From positions 1 through 59,221 of the forward strand of contig DXAV01000022.1 in NCBI GenBank assembly GCA_019116805.1: a stretch of 59,221 bases of DNA, read 5' to 3'. This document shows positions 1 through 9,125 of this stretch, in pieces. This DNA comes from Candidatus Bacteroides merdavium. Lineage in GTDB: Bacteria > Bacteroidota > Bacteroidia > Bacteroidales > Bacteroidaceae. The notes beneath the pieces were generated by a model. It saw nothing but the letters and a program-made list of their open reading frames with translations, was not told where the DNA came from and did not search any database. Position numbers and translations under genes: made by a program. Each line of letters begins with the position of its first letter. Position 1 is the stretch's first letter.

Positions 1-846
1 AGCATAGCAACCACCTCCGTAGTTGAATACACCTTCGTTATCCCATCCGTGTTCGTCATCACCGATCAACAGACGTTTCGGGTCAGTAGACAAAGTTGTC
101 TTACCTGTACCAGACAGACCGAAGAAGATAGCTGAGCTCTTGCCTTCTTTGTCTGTGTTAGCAGAACAGTGCATAGAAGCGATACCACGCAACGGGTTGA
201 AGTAGTTCATCATAGAGAACATACCTTTCTTCATTTCACCACCGTACCAAGTGTTCAGGATAACCTGTTCGTTGGTCTTCAGGTTGAATACAGTAGCTGT
301 TTCAGAGTTCAGACCCAGTTCCTTGTAGTTGTCAACCTTAGCCTTGGCTGCGTTGAACGATACGAAATCGGGTTCGCCGTAGTTGGCCAGTTCTTCTTCT
401 GTCGGACGGATGAACATGTTCTTTACGAAGTGAGCCTGCCAAGCAACTTCCATGATGAAACGTACTTTCAAACGAGTTGCAGGGTTGGCACCGCAGAATG
501 TATCCATAACAAACAGACGCTTGCCGCTCAATTCCTTAACGGCTTTAGCTTTCAGGTCGGCCCATGCTTCTTCTGAGCAAGGCTTGTTGTCGTTCTTGTA
601 AGCGTCAGAAGTCCACCATACAGTGTCCTTGCTGGCTTCGTTCATTACAAAGAATTTATCTTTAGGAGAACGTCCGGTATAGATACCGGTCATCACGTTC
701 ACAGCACCCAGTTCTGTTACCTGACCCTTCTCGTAGCCTTCGAGGCTTGACTTGGTCTCTTCTTCAAACAATACTTCGTAAGACGGGTTGTGGAGAATCT
801 CCTTTACGTCTTGAATACCGTACTTGCTTAAATCTAAATTTGCCAT
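1..846 (-). CDS. pckA: Phosphoenolpyruvate carboxykinase (ATP), N-terminal part
   Basis: This is the first 282 codons of a gene that runs off the left edge of the window; the complete enzyme is usually about 535 residues. The enzyme interconverts oxaloacetate and phosphoenolpyruvate with ATP in the cytoplasm, and in Bacteroides it supports CO2 fixation on the route to succinate. The protein starts [14 protein letters not shown]. It carries the family segments [10 protein letters not shown] near residue 62 and [13 protein letters not shown] near 200, then the kinase P-loop GLSGTGKT at about residues 243-250, followed by GDDEHGW. The ATG at 846 is the only sensible start, because the reading frame is closed soon upstream and homology begins at once. 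A candidate -7 element lies at 977-984. The identification is firm; only the C-terminal half is unseen. Confidence 0.97.
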   Translation of the reverse strand, partial: MANLDLSKYGIQDVKEILHNPSYEVLFEEETKSSLEGYEKGQVTELGAVNVMTGIYTGRSPKDKFFVMNEASKDTVWWTSDAYKNDNKPCSEEAWADLKAKAVKELSGKRLFVMDTFCGANPATRLKVRFIMEVAWQAHFVKNMFIRPTEEELANYGEPDFVSFNAAKAKVDNYKELGLNSETATVFNLKTNEQVILNTWYGGEMKKGMFSMMNYFNPLRGIASMHCSANTDKEGKSSAIFFGLSGTGKTTLSTDPKRLLIGDDEHGWDNEGVFNYGGGCYA

Positions 847-976
847 TTCTTTTTAAGATTTTAATAAATTGGTATTTGGTTTATAATCTCTTTACCTTAG
901 AAAAGTAGGAGGGAGAAATGTCGGACTTTCCGGCCATTTTTGTAAGCCTCGGGGACACTCCCTTGTTTTCCGCGTA

Positions 977-984
977 CAAAAGTA
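977..984 (-). promoter_or_regulatory. Candidate -7 element for pckA
   Basis: On the minus strand this reads TACTTTTG, which fits the Bacteroides -7 consensus TAnnTTTG. No clear TTTG stands at the -33 position. It implies a leader of about 125 nt before the pckA ATG. The rest of the 271-bp gap to the peptidase gene is AT-rich and holds no other clear feature. Confidence 0.45.
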
Positions 985-1117
985 CAATTTTCTTCTGAAA
1001 GAACTTCTTAATTGGAGAAATTTTTCTTTAATTGTGCGTCTTTTATAAATCCGTAACAATATCTGCAAACTGAATGTTGCAAAACTTATCTTTTTAAGGA
1101 AGATATTCTTTATAAAG

Positions 1118-2221
1118 TCAATTGATCTTCTTTTCCAATTCCTTGGTTACCCATCGTGTCCATTCGTCCACATTGTCAGTTAAAGTTTCGGGTAAAGGTA
1201 AGGGAATACGCACATCGGGGGCAATGCCTGTCTGGTCGATACCTCTATCGGGCAGGCGGCAGGAACGTGTCATGGGAATATAGAGGGTAATGCCGGATTG
1301 GGGCAGATTGACACCGCGACAATTTGAATAATCCAGGCATCCTTTCGTGTTGTCCCGTCCGTAGATGGTGGTACGTTGGCTGCATGACCGCAGATTCAGA
1401 ACCATCTGTTCGCCGGCACTGGCTACTTGGCCGTCTATAATAAGTGCTGCCTGGTGGGGACGTGGGAAAATCGTATCATAAGCGATGGCTACTTGTCTGG
1501 GCGTCATGGCCACAAACTCGTCTTGCGATTTTTTCATGGTTTCCACCACTTGCTGAAGCCAATCCAATTCAATCTCTGCCATCTCGGCGATGTGTGCGGG
1601 TGTGTTACGTATTTCAACTCCGTCCACGTACCCCTTCCGGTCGTACAGCAGTTTCTCGTATGGGTTGAATATATCATCGGTTCCTCCCCCGTTGCCTCGG
1701 ATATCAATAATCAGATTTTCGCACCCCGAGGCCAGGTAGGCGTCAATGGACTGCTGTACCCATTCCTGTGTCGGGTCATCTCCCATGCACGATGGGAAAC
1801 GGATGAGGAAGGTATGGTCAGTCACTTTCCGGAAGGTTTTGGTGGGGTTGTATTCTTTCATCTCTTCATACGTGGGTACTTTCCGCATGTAGGGCTGGGA
1901 ATAGCCGCCTGCCCGTAAGTGAAAATCGCCAAACCAGGCATAAAGTTCGCCCAAGGCTTCCCAAGGCTTTCGTCCTTGTTTGTCCACTTGCTGGCGGCAA
2001 CGCGCTTTTAGTGCCTCATATTGATCTCGGGTTTGCTCTGTCACCGAGGTGGGGAATCCTACATAATTGGTTTCCAGCTCCCGGACGCCCAAATCAAATT
2101 CAGCCAAATCGGCGTTTGAAGAAATCGTTTCCTGGCCGGCTAATGGGGTATAGGCAAAGAACAACAGTACATAGAAGAATAGTAATTTGATTTTCTCGTT
2201 TCGCATGAATGTCTTTTTCAT
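1118..2221 (-). CDS. Secreted S41 family (C-terminal processing type) peptidase
   Basis: The 367-residue product has a positively charged N terminus and a hydrophobic stretch (about residues 12-28, ending TPLAG), so it is probably exported to the periplasm or cell surface. The S41 core is recognisable. NLIIDIRGNGGG at about 169-180 is the conserved strand and glycine loop. AALIIDGQVASAGEQM at about 258-273 carries the probable nucleophile Ser268 in the ASAGE context. I see no clear PDZ domain, so this resembles the short tricorn-core-like S41 proteins of Bacteroidetes rather than full CtpA. A second ATG at codon 6 (MRNEKIK) would give a slightly shorter leader and is equally plausible. The gene is divergent from upp across a 113-bp gap. 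The physiological substrate is unknown. Confidence 0.85.
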   Translation of the reverse strand: MKKTFMRNEKIKLLFFYVLLFFAYTPLAGQETISSNADLAEFDLGVRELETNYVGFPTSVTEQTRDQYEALKARCRQQVDKQGRKPWEALGELYAWFGDFHLRAGGYSQPYMRKVPTYEEMKEYNPTKTFRKVTDHTFLIRFPSCMGDDPTQEWVQQSIDAYLASGCENLIIDIRGNGGGTDDIFNPYEKLLYDRKGYVDGVEIRNTPAHIAEMAEIELDWLQQVVETMKKSQDEFVAMTPRQVAIAYDTIFPRPHQAALIIDGQVASAGEQMVLNLRSCSQRTTIYGRDNTKGCLDYSNCRGVNLPQSGITLYIPMTRSCRLPDRGIDQTGIAPDVRIPLPLPETLTDNVDEWTRWVTKELEKKIN

Positions 2222-2248
2222 ATTTCCATATGTTTATATGTTCTGTAG

Positions 2249-2256
2249 CAAAGATA
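2249..2256 (-). promoter_or_regulatory. Candidate -7 element for the S41 peptidase gene
   Basis: The minus strand reads TATCTTTG, an exact match to TAnnTTTG, 28 bp upstream of the peptidase ATG. The -33 position is weak. It is arranged back to back with the upp -7 element at 2301-2308. Confidence 0.5.
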
Positions 2257-2300
2257 ACGTTTTCCCTTGAGCAAGTGGTCCTAATGTAGTGGGAAAATCG

Positions 2301-2308
2301 TATTTTTG
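2301..2308 (+). promoter_or_regulatory. Candidate -7 element for upp
   Basis: TATTTTTG matches TAnnTTTG and lies 27 bp before the upp ATG, so the transcript leader would be short. There is no good TTTG at the expected -33 position. Confidence 0.5.
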
Positions 2309-2334
2309 CATTCGGAATAAACAAAATACATGCT

Positions 2335-2994
2335 ATGAAAGTAATCAATTTTGCAGAGACGAATTCTGTAATCAATCAATACGTGGCGGAAATACGCGAC
2401 GTGAACATTCAGGGCGACCGCATGCGTTTTCGCCGCAACATCGAGCGAATCGGAGAGCTGATGGCTTACGAGATGAGTAAGGAACTGACGTATTCGGTGA
2501 AGCAGGTGCAGACGCCTTTGGGCGTGGCGCCGGTCAGCACGCCCGACGACGATGTGGTCATTGCCACCGTTTTCCGTGCCGGCCTGCCGCTCCATCAGGG
2601 ATTCTTGAATGTCTTCGACCGTGCCGGCAATGCCTTCGTGTCGGCCTACCGCTATTATAAGGATAAGGAGTGCCGCGAGCTGGATGTGCACATCGAATAC
2701 ATTGCTACGCCCGACCTGACGCAGAAGACGCTGATGCTCGTCGACCCCATGCTGGCTACGGGCGAGAGCATGGAGCTGGCCTATCGTGCCTTCCTGAGCA
2801 AGGGACGTCCGGCCCGTCTGCTGATAGCCTGCGTCATCGCCAGCCGTCAGGGTGTGGAGCATCTGCAACGGATTTTCCCCGGCGATGACGTTACGCTTTG
2901 GTGTGCCGCCATCGACCCCGAACTGAACGAGCGCTCGTACATCGTGCCCGGCTTGGGCGATGCGGGCGACTTGGCCTACGGAGACAAACTTTGA
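2335..2994 (+). CDS. upp: Uracil phosphoribosyltransferase
   Basis: The 219-residue cytoplasmic enzyme makes UMP from uracil and PRPP in pyrimidine salvage. The length is normal for the family. The PRPP-binding loop is clear at about residues 133-146 (LMLVDPMLATGESM), and the uracil-site end motif is present near the C terminus (IVPGLGDAGDLAYG). ATVFRAGLPLHQG at about 77-89 is the other conserved family block. The ATG at 2335 gives the conserved N terminus MKVINFAETNS. The gene stands alone: it is divergent from the peptidase gene and is followed by a long noncoding stretch with a terminator at 3214-3250. Confidence 0.96.
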   Translation: MKVINFAETNSVINQYVAEIRDVNIQGDRMRFRRNIERIGELMAYEMSKELTYSVKQVQTPLGVAPVSTPDDDVVIATVFRAGLPLHQGFLNVFDRAGNAFVSAYRYYKDKECRELDVHIEYIATPDLTQKTLMLVDPMLATGESMELAYRAFLSKGRPARLLIACVIASRQGVEHLQRIFPGDDVTLWCAAIDPELNERSYIVPGLGDAGDLAYGDKL

Positions 2995-3145
2995 CATTCT
3001 GTTGCCTTTCCCTCTTGAATGTCTGACAGAATGAGCGGAATGCCTTCGTTTGGCTGACTCCTCCCTTCTTCGGACGGGACGAAATAGAGGCGGAGAGCGG
3101 GGTGAAACTCCCTTTTTGAGCCTCCCGAAGTAGGTTTTGCGGCAT

Positions 3146-3211
3146 CAGATTGTATGTTTTCAGTCGGCAGATTGTATGTTTGGTGCCATCAGGTCGTATG
3201 TTTCGTATCAG
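3146..3211. repeat. 22-bp-period direct repeat array, three copies
   Basis: The core CAGATTGTATGTTT begins at 3146 and 3168, and CAGGTCGTATGTTT begins at 3190, so the spacing is exactly 22 bp both times. The 8 bp after each core are not conserved. A degraded fourth copy may start at 3124 (8 of 14 core bases match). The array lies about 150 bp after upp and ends 3 bp before the terminator stem. Confidence 0.8.
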
Positions 3212-3213
3212 AA

Positions 3214-3250
3214 AAAGGCTGCTTTTCTGTGGAAAAGCGGCTTTTTTTTG
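3214..3250 (+). terminator. Rho-independent terminator, downstream of upp
   Basis: A 14-bp stem (AAAGGCTGCTTTTC with GAAAAGCGGCTTTT, two G-U wobbles) with a TGTG loop runs directly into a run of eight T. It would end transcripts from upp and isolate them from the susC promoter 370 bp further on. Confidence 0.85.
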
Positions 3251-3617
3251 TCTGTTTTCTCCCGTCTTTTTCGTTGTAAGAGCGTTTGATGAGGCCTCTT
3301 TCCGCCCTTTTTTCGTTTTTTAACTTCTCTTTCAAATGTAAGGATTTCGCTATTCGGCTGTCGGTCAGCGGGAAAGGTGCTTCCCGCTTCGTCGTTTGCC
3401 GCACGGTCTTCCTGCGGGCCGAAACAGGCGATTCTCGGGCGCTTGCGGATACAAAGTGTCAGATTGTCAATAATGATATCAGTCTGTATATAGTTACTTG
3501 ACTGATGTACAGTTCTCGTTTTATAATATAATATGGTGTGGCTTGTTCTCTTTTGTTTTCATGGTGTACTTTGAGGAGGCGTATTTCGTCTAATTATTAA
3601 AAAATAAGTTCTATTGT

Positions 3618-3648
3618 TTTGTTATGTTAACGAGATTTATTATTTTTG
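3618..3648 (+). promoter_or_regulatory. Promoter for the first susCD pair
   Basis: TTTG at 3618-3621 and TATTTTTG at 3641-3648 are separated by exactly 19 bp, a full match to the Bacteroides vegetative promoter. The predicted start near 3655 leaves a leader of about 105 nt before susC. That is long enough for post-transcriptional control, though no specific element is evident. Confidence 0.75.
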
Positions 3649-3759
3649 CACATAGTTGAATGCTGATGTTGACCTTGGATATTGTATAGCCTTAAATTAT
3701 AGCAATATATACAAGTTGTATTTTTAGAGTAGATTAGTTAATCTTTCAATTGAAATGTT

Positions 3760-6700
3760 ATGAATGAAATCCTGAAAAAGTTGAAGCCGATAGGACTGTC
3801 TCTTTTGCTATCGGCTGTTCCTTTCGGAACGATTCTTGCGGACGTATCTATGGCAGACAATGCAATCGTCCAGCAGAATGGTGAATGTAAAGGCGTTGTT
3901 AAAGATGCCAATGGTGAAACTGTAATTGGTGCCTCGGTGAAAGTTCAGGGAGCCGGTACAGGAAGTATTACCGATATCGACGGTAATTTCGTGATACCTA
4001 ACGTAGCTCGTGGCGCTACTTTGGAAATCAGCTTTGTGGGTTATCAGACGGTGACCGTTACATGGGACGGAAAGCCATTGAGCATTGTTCTGAAAGAAGA
4101 CGCACAGGCTTTGGATGAAGTGGTGGTTGTAGGTTTCGGTTCTCAGAAGAAGGCCAACCTGACGGGTGCCGTTACGACCGTCAAGATGGACGACGTGCTG
4201 GGTGAACGTCCACTGACAAAAGCTGCCGATGCCTTGCAGGGTGCGGTTCCCGGTCTGTTTGTAGGTAGCAACGGTAACTCTCCGGGCGAAAGCCGTTCGT
4301 TCCAGATTCGTGGAGCCTATTCGATTGGTTCGGGTTCGTCTATCGCTCCATTGGTCTTGATAGACAACGTGGAAGGCGACATCGATATGCTGAACCCCGA
4401 CGACATTGAATCCATTACGGTGATGAAGGATGCCGCTTCGTCGGCCATCTACGGTGCCCGTGCTGCCGGCGGTGTTATTCTGGTGACAACCAAACGGCCC
4501 AAGAGCGGTGAGCGTTTCCAGCTGAACTACAACAACAACTTTGCTTTTGCCAATGCCGTCAATCTGCCCAAGCAGACTTCGTTGGAAACCTATCTGCATG
4601 CTTACCAGGAGGCTTCTGGTAATGACTATTGGTCGTTGGGAGCTCCCAAGGTAGACCGTTGGTTGGATTTGTTGGCCCAGTATAAAGCCAATCCTTCTTC
4701 TATCGAAACCAAAGGTGACGGTATTTACAAGGATACCGACGGAGCTTTGTATTTCCTCAATGAAAAGGACTTGATGAAGAATATGATGGAAACCAGTTTC
4801 CAGCAGACTCATAACCTTTCGGTAAGTGGGGGTACAGAGCGCTTGCGCTATCGTCTTTCAGCCGGATTGGTAGATACGGATGGTGTGCTTTATTCTGACA
4901 AGGATAAGTATACCCGTATGAATGTCAGCAGCTTCATTTCGGCGGACATTACCAAGTGGTTTACTCAGGAAGCTACATTAAGTTATGCTCATAGCAAGCG
5001 TAATATGGTTGTCTCCCAAGGTGGAGGCTTGTGGAGTGTCCGTCTGCCGTCTTTTTATCCGGAAGGTGCGATGCCCGAAGGATACGGATTGGGTAATGAT
5101 GATAATCTGCTTTTTTTCACGTCGCGTAACCAGATTGAAACGGCCAATCCATACAAGAACATCAACGACAACCCGCGTATTTTTCTGAAATCGATCTTAA
5201 AACCTCTGAAGGGTCTTGAAATAGCCTTCGAGTATACTTATGATAAGAATATGTACGACTATCATTGGTATACAGGCAGTGTGCAGATGACTTCCATTCA
5301 GGGTGGAGCCGATACGACCCCAAGTAACGACTATCTGCGCAAGTACAAGCAATATACAGACTATAATGCCATCAACCTGTATGGTACGTATAGTTTTGAC
5401 TTGGCTCAGGATCATCATTTCAAAGTGATGGCAGGTTTCAACCAGGAGTCCAGCTATCAGGAAACGGTCGATGTTTATTCATATACTCAGTCAATCCCCG
5501 AGATTCCATCTTTAGGTGGTGGTTCAGGTACGTTGACCGCGAATGATTATTATACCGAATATGCGGTTCGTGGTGGTTTCTTCCGTGTGAACTATGACTA
5601 TAAAGGCAAGTATCTGCTGGAAGTGAATGGCCGATATGACGGTTCGTCCAAATTCCCCAAAGATTCTCGTTTTGGCTTTTTCCCCTCTGTTTCGGTCGGT
5701 TGGAATATGGCTCAGGAAGACTTTATGGCCGGTGCATCTTCTTGGCTCGACCAGTTGAAGATTCGTGGTTCTTATGGACTTATTGGTAATCAGAATATTG
5801 CAGCCTACTCTTTTGTTCCTGCTATGAGTGTGAACAACAAGTATATGGGTTGGTTGATCAATGGTGCGCCTGTTACAGCTATTACCTCGTTACCCAGTCT
5901 GGTCCGTTCGGACTTTACGTGGGAGAAGGTGGGTACTACCAATATTGGTATCGACTTTGCTTTGTTCAACAATCGTTTGAGCGGTCTTTTTGAATGGTAT
6001 CAGCGTGACACGAAGGGTATGTTGGCTCCCGGAATGCAGTTGCCGGCAGTAGTGGGTGCTTCTGCACCGACACAGAATACGGCTGACATGCGTACCCGTG
6101 GTTGGGAACTGAACATGAACTGGCGTGACAAGATTGGAAAGTGGTCTTATAGGGTAGGCTTTAATCTGTCCGATTCCAAGAGTGTGATTACTAAATATGA
6201 CAGCAACGAGTCCAAACTCCTCAGTACCTATTATGAAGGAATGGAATTGGGTGAATATTGGGGATATCTGTTTGACGGTTTTTATACGGTAGATGATTTC
6301 GTAGATACACAGACCTGGCAGTTGAAGGACGGTGTAGTACGTATAAACGGTGCCAATCCGCGTCCGGGTGATGTGAAGTTCAAGAATCTGCGGGATGATG
6401 AAATGGGTGAGAATCTGATTTACGCCGGTGACGGAACACTGGAGAATCCGGGTGACCGTGAGCGGATTGGAAATTATCTTCCCCGTTATCTGTATGGCAT
6501 TAATCTGGGAGTAAGCTATGAAGGTTTTGATCTGAGTGTCTTCCTGCAAGGTACAGGTAAACGTGATTATTGGATTGCCAACGTGTTGACTTTCCCAATG
6601 TATGGTGACTTTAAGTTCATTCCGCTTTATGAAGGGACAGAGAACTATTGGCGTCCGGTTGATGCTGCTGGAGGTGACTACACTTGTGCCAATCCTGATG

Positions 6701-6990
6701 CTGAATTCCCGCGTATTTACGACGGATATGGAAACATGAGTTCGAACTATCGCACGTCTGACAAATACATGTCTGATGCTTCTTATCTGCGCATCAAGAA
6801 TGTTACGCTATCTTATTCATTCCCCAAACAATGGATACAAAAGGTCCAGCTGTCTCAGTTGAAGGCCTTTGTAAGTATTGAGAATTTGGCAACTTTCACA
6901 TCGTTGAACAAGGGTATAGATCCTGAAACCCTGAGTTGGAATTATCCGAATTTCCGTACGGTTTCCTTCGGTTTGAATGTAACCTTATAA
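3760..6990 (+). CDS. SusC/RagA-type TonB-dependent outer membrane glycan transporter
   Basis: The 1076-residue protein forms the 22-strand outer membrane channel that imports oligosaccharides captured by its SusD partner, powered by TonB. After an N-terminal export signal (about residues 1-28) comes a carboxypeptidase-like regulatory domain at about 40-120 (CKGVVKDANGETVIGASVKV, then GSITDIDGNF). The TonB box/plug region follows (EVVVVGFGSQKKANLTGAV at about 122-140, then the plug to about 250), and the barrel ends in the aromatic FGLNVTL. There is no N-terminal STN signalling domain, so it should not drive an anti-sigma cascade. The next gene, a susD, starts 31 bp downstream and is clearly co-transcribed. 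Genes nearby suggest a galactose-containing and perhaps sulfated substrate; that is inference. Confidence 0.96.
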   Translation: MNEILKKLKPIGLSLLLSAVPFGTILADVSMADNAIVQQNGECKGVVKDANGETVIGASVKVQGAGTGSITDIDGNFVIPNVARGATLEISFVGYQTVTVTWDGKPLSIVLKEDAQALDEVVVVGFGSQKKANLTGAVTTVKMDDVLGERPLTKAADALQGAVPGLFVGSNGNSPGESRSFQIRGAYSIGSGSSIAPLVLIDNVEGDIDMLNPDDIESITVMKDAASSAIYGARAAGGVILVTTKRPKSGERFQLNYNNNFAFANAVNLPKQTSLETYLHAYQEASGNDYWSLGAPKVDRWLDLLAQYKANPSSIETKGDGIYKDTDGALYFLNEKDLMKNMMETSFQQTHNLSVSGGTERLRYRLSAGLVDTDGVLYSDKDKYTRMNVSSFISADITKWFTQEATLSYAHSKRNMVVSQGGGLWSVRLPSFYPEGAMPEGYGLGNDDNLLFFTSRNQIETANPYKNINDNPRIFLKSILKPLKGLEIAFEYTYDKNMYDYHWYTGSVQMTSIQGGADTTPSNDYLRKYKQYTDYNAINLYGTYSFDLAQDHHFKVMAGFNQESSYQETVDVYSYTQSIPEIPSLGGGSGTLTANDYYTEYAVRGGFFRVNYDYKGKYLLEVNGRYDGSSKFPKDSRFGFFPSVSVGWNMAQEDFMAGASSWLDQLKIRGSYGLIGNQNIAAYSFVPAMSVNNKYMGWLINGAPVTAITSLPSLVRSDFTWEKVGTTNIGIDFALFNNRLSGLFEWYQRDTKGMLAPGMQLPAVVGASAPTQNTADMRTRGWELNMNWRDKIGKWSYRVGFNLSDSKSVITKYDSNESKLLSTYYEGMELGEYWGYLFDGFYTVDDFVDTQTWQLKDGVVRINGANPRPGDVKFKNLRDDEMGENLIYAGDGTLENPGDRERIGNYLPRYLYGINLGVSYEGFDLSVFLQGTGKRDYWIANVLTFPMYGDFKFIPLYEGTENYWRPVDAAGGDYTCANPDAEFPRIYDGYGNMSSNYRTSDKYMSDASYLRIKNVTLSYSFPKQWIQKVQLSQLKAFVSIENLATFTSLNKGIDPETLSWNYPNFRTVSFGLNVTL

Positions 6991-7021
6991 ATGTATTAAC
7001 CTTTTCAATAAAGACGTTACA

Positions 7022-8995
7022 ATGAAAAAAATAATGATATGCGCAGCCTTGCTGGGTGGATTGGCCTTGACTGGTTGCAACGATAGCTTTCTGGAAAAAT
7101 ATCCGGTGACTTCACCGACGGAAGAAAACGCTTTTCAGAATTATGATAATTTTCAGGCTTTCATGTGGCCTTGTTACGAGATTTTCAGTAATACAACAAT
7201 CCGTACTTCTTTTGCCGGAAATGGCTGGGGTAATGGTGGCGGGCAATACACAGGCGATGCAGATGCCGGATATCTGAATTATCGCAGCCCGAGTGGTTTT
7301 AACCAGTTTGCCTATCAGACCAAAGGCAGTACGGCCTCGGGTAACGGTTGGGATTTTAGCGGTGTACTTCGTCGTGTCAATATCATGCTTTCGCATTTGG
7401 ATGATTCCGGTATGAGCGATGCTGAGAAGGACCATTGGAAAGCGGTGGGATATTTCTTCCATTCGTATTGGTATATGGAGTTGATTGACCGTTTTGGTGA
7501 TGTACCTTGGGTGGACAAGGTTTTGAACGAAAGTTCACCTGAAATTTACGAAGGACGTAGAGACCGTAAGGAGGTTGCCGATATGGTACTGGAACGTCTG
7601 AAATGGGCCGAAGAGCACATAGGTGATTTTGAATCGCAAGATGGAGAGAATACGATCAATGTGGATTGTGTCAGAGCCGTTATTTCCCGTTTTGCATTGC
7701 GTGAAGGTACGTGGCGTAAATATCATGGACTGGGTGATGGAGAAAAATATCTGAATGAGTGTATCCGCGTTTCAGAACTGTTGATGGCGGCTTATCCTAC
7801 GCTTTATACGGGTACAGACGGGCAGCCGGGAGCAGGTTATGGTGAAATGTGGACAACGGACGATTTGGGTAATGTGCCGGGAATCATCCTTTATAAATCA
7901 TATGTTTCAGGAGTAAATCCAGTGCAAGGTGGATGCTATGTAGAGCATACTTCTTCATCGGACATTGAGATGAACCAGAATACGGTGGATCTTTATTTGA
8001 TGAAGAATGGCAAACCTATTCATAACGTTGCATCCAATTATCATGGGAATGCTACGATGTATGATGTGTTCCGTGATCGTGACCCTCGTATGTATCATAC
8101 CATCATGCCTCCTTATAAGGTTATTGCAAATGGAGCTAACAAACCGGCCCAGAATCCGAATGCATCATGGGGATATACAGACGATCCTGCCGATCGCGAA
8201 TATATAGATATAATGGGTGAAAATTATTCATGCAGCAATCCGGGTGTTGGTATGAAGCGTTTGCCGGCGCAGAACTGGTCTGCTTCATTGGTACCTGAAA
8301 TTCCTAGAATCGGTACGGGTGGTGCTTTTGTACAATGTCGATCCGGTTATTATATTTGGAAATTGTATTGTTGCTGGGAAGAAAACTTTAACAATGGCCA
8401 GTTGAACGTAGCCGATAAGCCGATTTTCAAGATCGAAGAAACGTTGTTGAATTATGCGGAAGCCAAGGCCGAATTGGGACAATTTACCCAAACAGAAGCG
8501 GACAAGAGTATCAACTTGCTGCGTAGACGTGCAGGTGTTTCCGATATGATTGTGTCCGAGATTGATGATAATTTTGATCCTGAACGGCCTTACTATTATC
8601 CAGCCGGCAATGATGCAGGCATTCGAGTACCGGCCTTGTTATGGGAAGTTCGTCGTGAACGTATTATAGAACTGATGGGCGAAGGTTTTGGTTTTTATGA
8701 TATACGCCGTTGGCGTATGGCTCCCTGGTTCCTTAACCGTGCCGCAAAAGGTATTTGGGCATCAAAGAGTTTTGCACAGTCTGTGGGTATGACACTTTAC
8801 AATGAATCTACAGGACTTTCTGACGGACAAAACGGTTCGATGACCGAGGGGTACTTGTATCTGTTCAATGATCCCCAAGCTGAAGGAAAAGGTTGGGATG
8901 ATAAATATTATCTCTATCAGGTACCGACTGATGAATTTATTCTTAATCCTGATTTGACGCAAAACCCGGGTTGGGGAAAAGGTGGAGAAGATTGA
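7022..8995 (+). CDS. SusD/RagB-type surface glycan-binding lipoprotein
   Basis: The 657-residue lipoprotein caps the SusC channel encoded just upstream and binds glycan at the cell surface. The signal peptide ends in the lipobox LTGC, giving lipidation at Cys19. The N-terminal SusD pattern follows (DSFLEKYPVTSPTEENAF), and the helical TPR-like region is rich in Trp and Tyr. The C-terminal family motif is present (LLWEVRRERIIELMGEGFGFYDIRRW at about 540-565), as is the usual ending DEFILNPDLTQNPGW. At 657 residues it is longer than the common 500-600. It shares the promoter at 3618-3648 with susC and is followed by a hairpin terminator at 9025. Confidence 0.95.
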   Translation: MKKIMICAALLGGLALTGCNDSFLEKYPVTSPTEENAFQNYDNFQAFMWPCYEIFSNTTIRTSFAGNGWGNGGGQYTGDADAGYLNYRSPSGFNQFAYQTKGSTASGNGWDFSGVLRRVNIMLSHLDDSGMSDAEKDHWKAVGYFFHSYWYMELIDRFGDVPWVDKVLNESSPEIYEGRRDRKEVADMVLERLKWAEEHIGDFESQDGENTINVDCVRAVISRFALREGTWRKYHGLGDGEKYLNECIRVSELLMAAYPTLYTGTDGQPGAGYGEMWTTDDLGNVPGIILYKSYVSGVNPVQGGCYVEHTSSSDIEMNQNTVDLYLMKNGKPIHNVASNYHGNATMYDVFRDRDPRMYHTIMPPYKVIANGANKPAQNPNASWGYTDDPADREYIDIMGENYSCSNPGVGMKRLPAQNWSASLVPEIPRIGTGGAFVQCRSGYYIWKLYCCWEENFNNGQLNVADKPIFKIEETLLNYAEAKAELGQFTQTEADKSINLLRRRAGVSDMIVSEIDDNFDPERPYYYPAGNDAGIRVPALLWEVRRERIIELMGEGFGFYDIRRWRMAPWFLNRAAKGIWASKSFAQSVGMTLYNESTGLSDGQNGSMTEGYLYLFNDPQAEGKGWDDKYYLYQVPTDEFILNPDLTQNPGWGKGGED

Positions 8996-9024
8996 TTTAG
9001 GGTAATGAAGATTTTGTAACACTT

Positions 9025-9085
9025 TGGGCGTAGATGAATGGGCAGGTCGTTCTCTCAAAATCATCTGCGCCCATTGTCTGTTTTT
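9025..9085 (+). terminator. Terminator after the first susCD pair
   Basis: TGGGCGTAGATGA (9025-9037) pairs with TCATCTGCGCCCA (9061-9073) over 13 bp with one wobble. The sequence then runs TTGTCTGTTTTT. The 23-nt loop is long, so efficiency is uncertain. It separates susCD from the sulfatase gene. Confidence 0.65.
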
Positions 9086-9098
9086 CCAAAATATTCTG

Positions 9099-9106
9099 TA
9101 TCTTTA
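9099..9106 (+). promoter_or_regulatory. Candidate -7 element for the sulfatase gene
   Basis: TATCTTTA differs from TAnnTTTG only at the last base and sits 20 bp before the preferred sulfatase start at 9126. The -33 region holds only ATTG. With the hairpin just upstream it suggests a separate transcription unit. Confidence 0.45.
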
Positions 9107-9125
9107 CGCTTCAAAATATGATTCT

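Larger units (their letters stand above)
2995..3759. other. 765-bp noncoding stretch between upp and the first susC
   Basis: No gene is supported here. The stretch contains an 8-bp inverted repeat just after upp (2995-3002 with 3026-3033), a 22-bp-period repeat array (3146-3211) and a strong hairpin with a T tract (3214-3250). Further on are a 7-bp hairpin GCGGGAA/TTCCCGC (3368-3387) and a consensus promoter for susC (3618-3648). A 71-codon open frame at 3286-3501 has no recognisable features and is not called. The AT-rich interval 3460-3600 is the natural place for an activator to bind, but I see no convincing operator. Confidence 0.75.

Noticed and set aside
3286..3501. 71-codon frame in the upp-susC gap
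   Set aside because: No signal peptide, domain, ribosome-binding site or composition typical of a gene. It lies just past a terminator with no promoter of its own.
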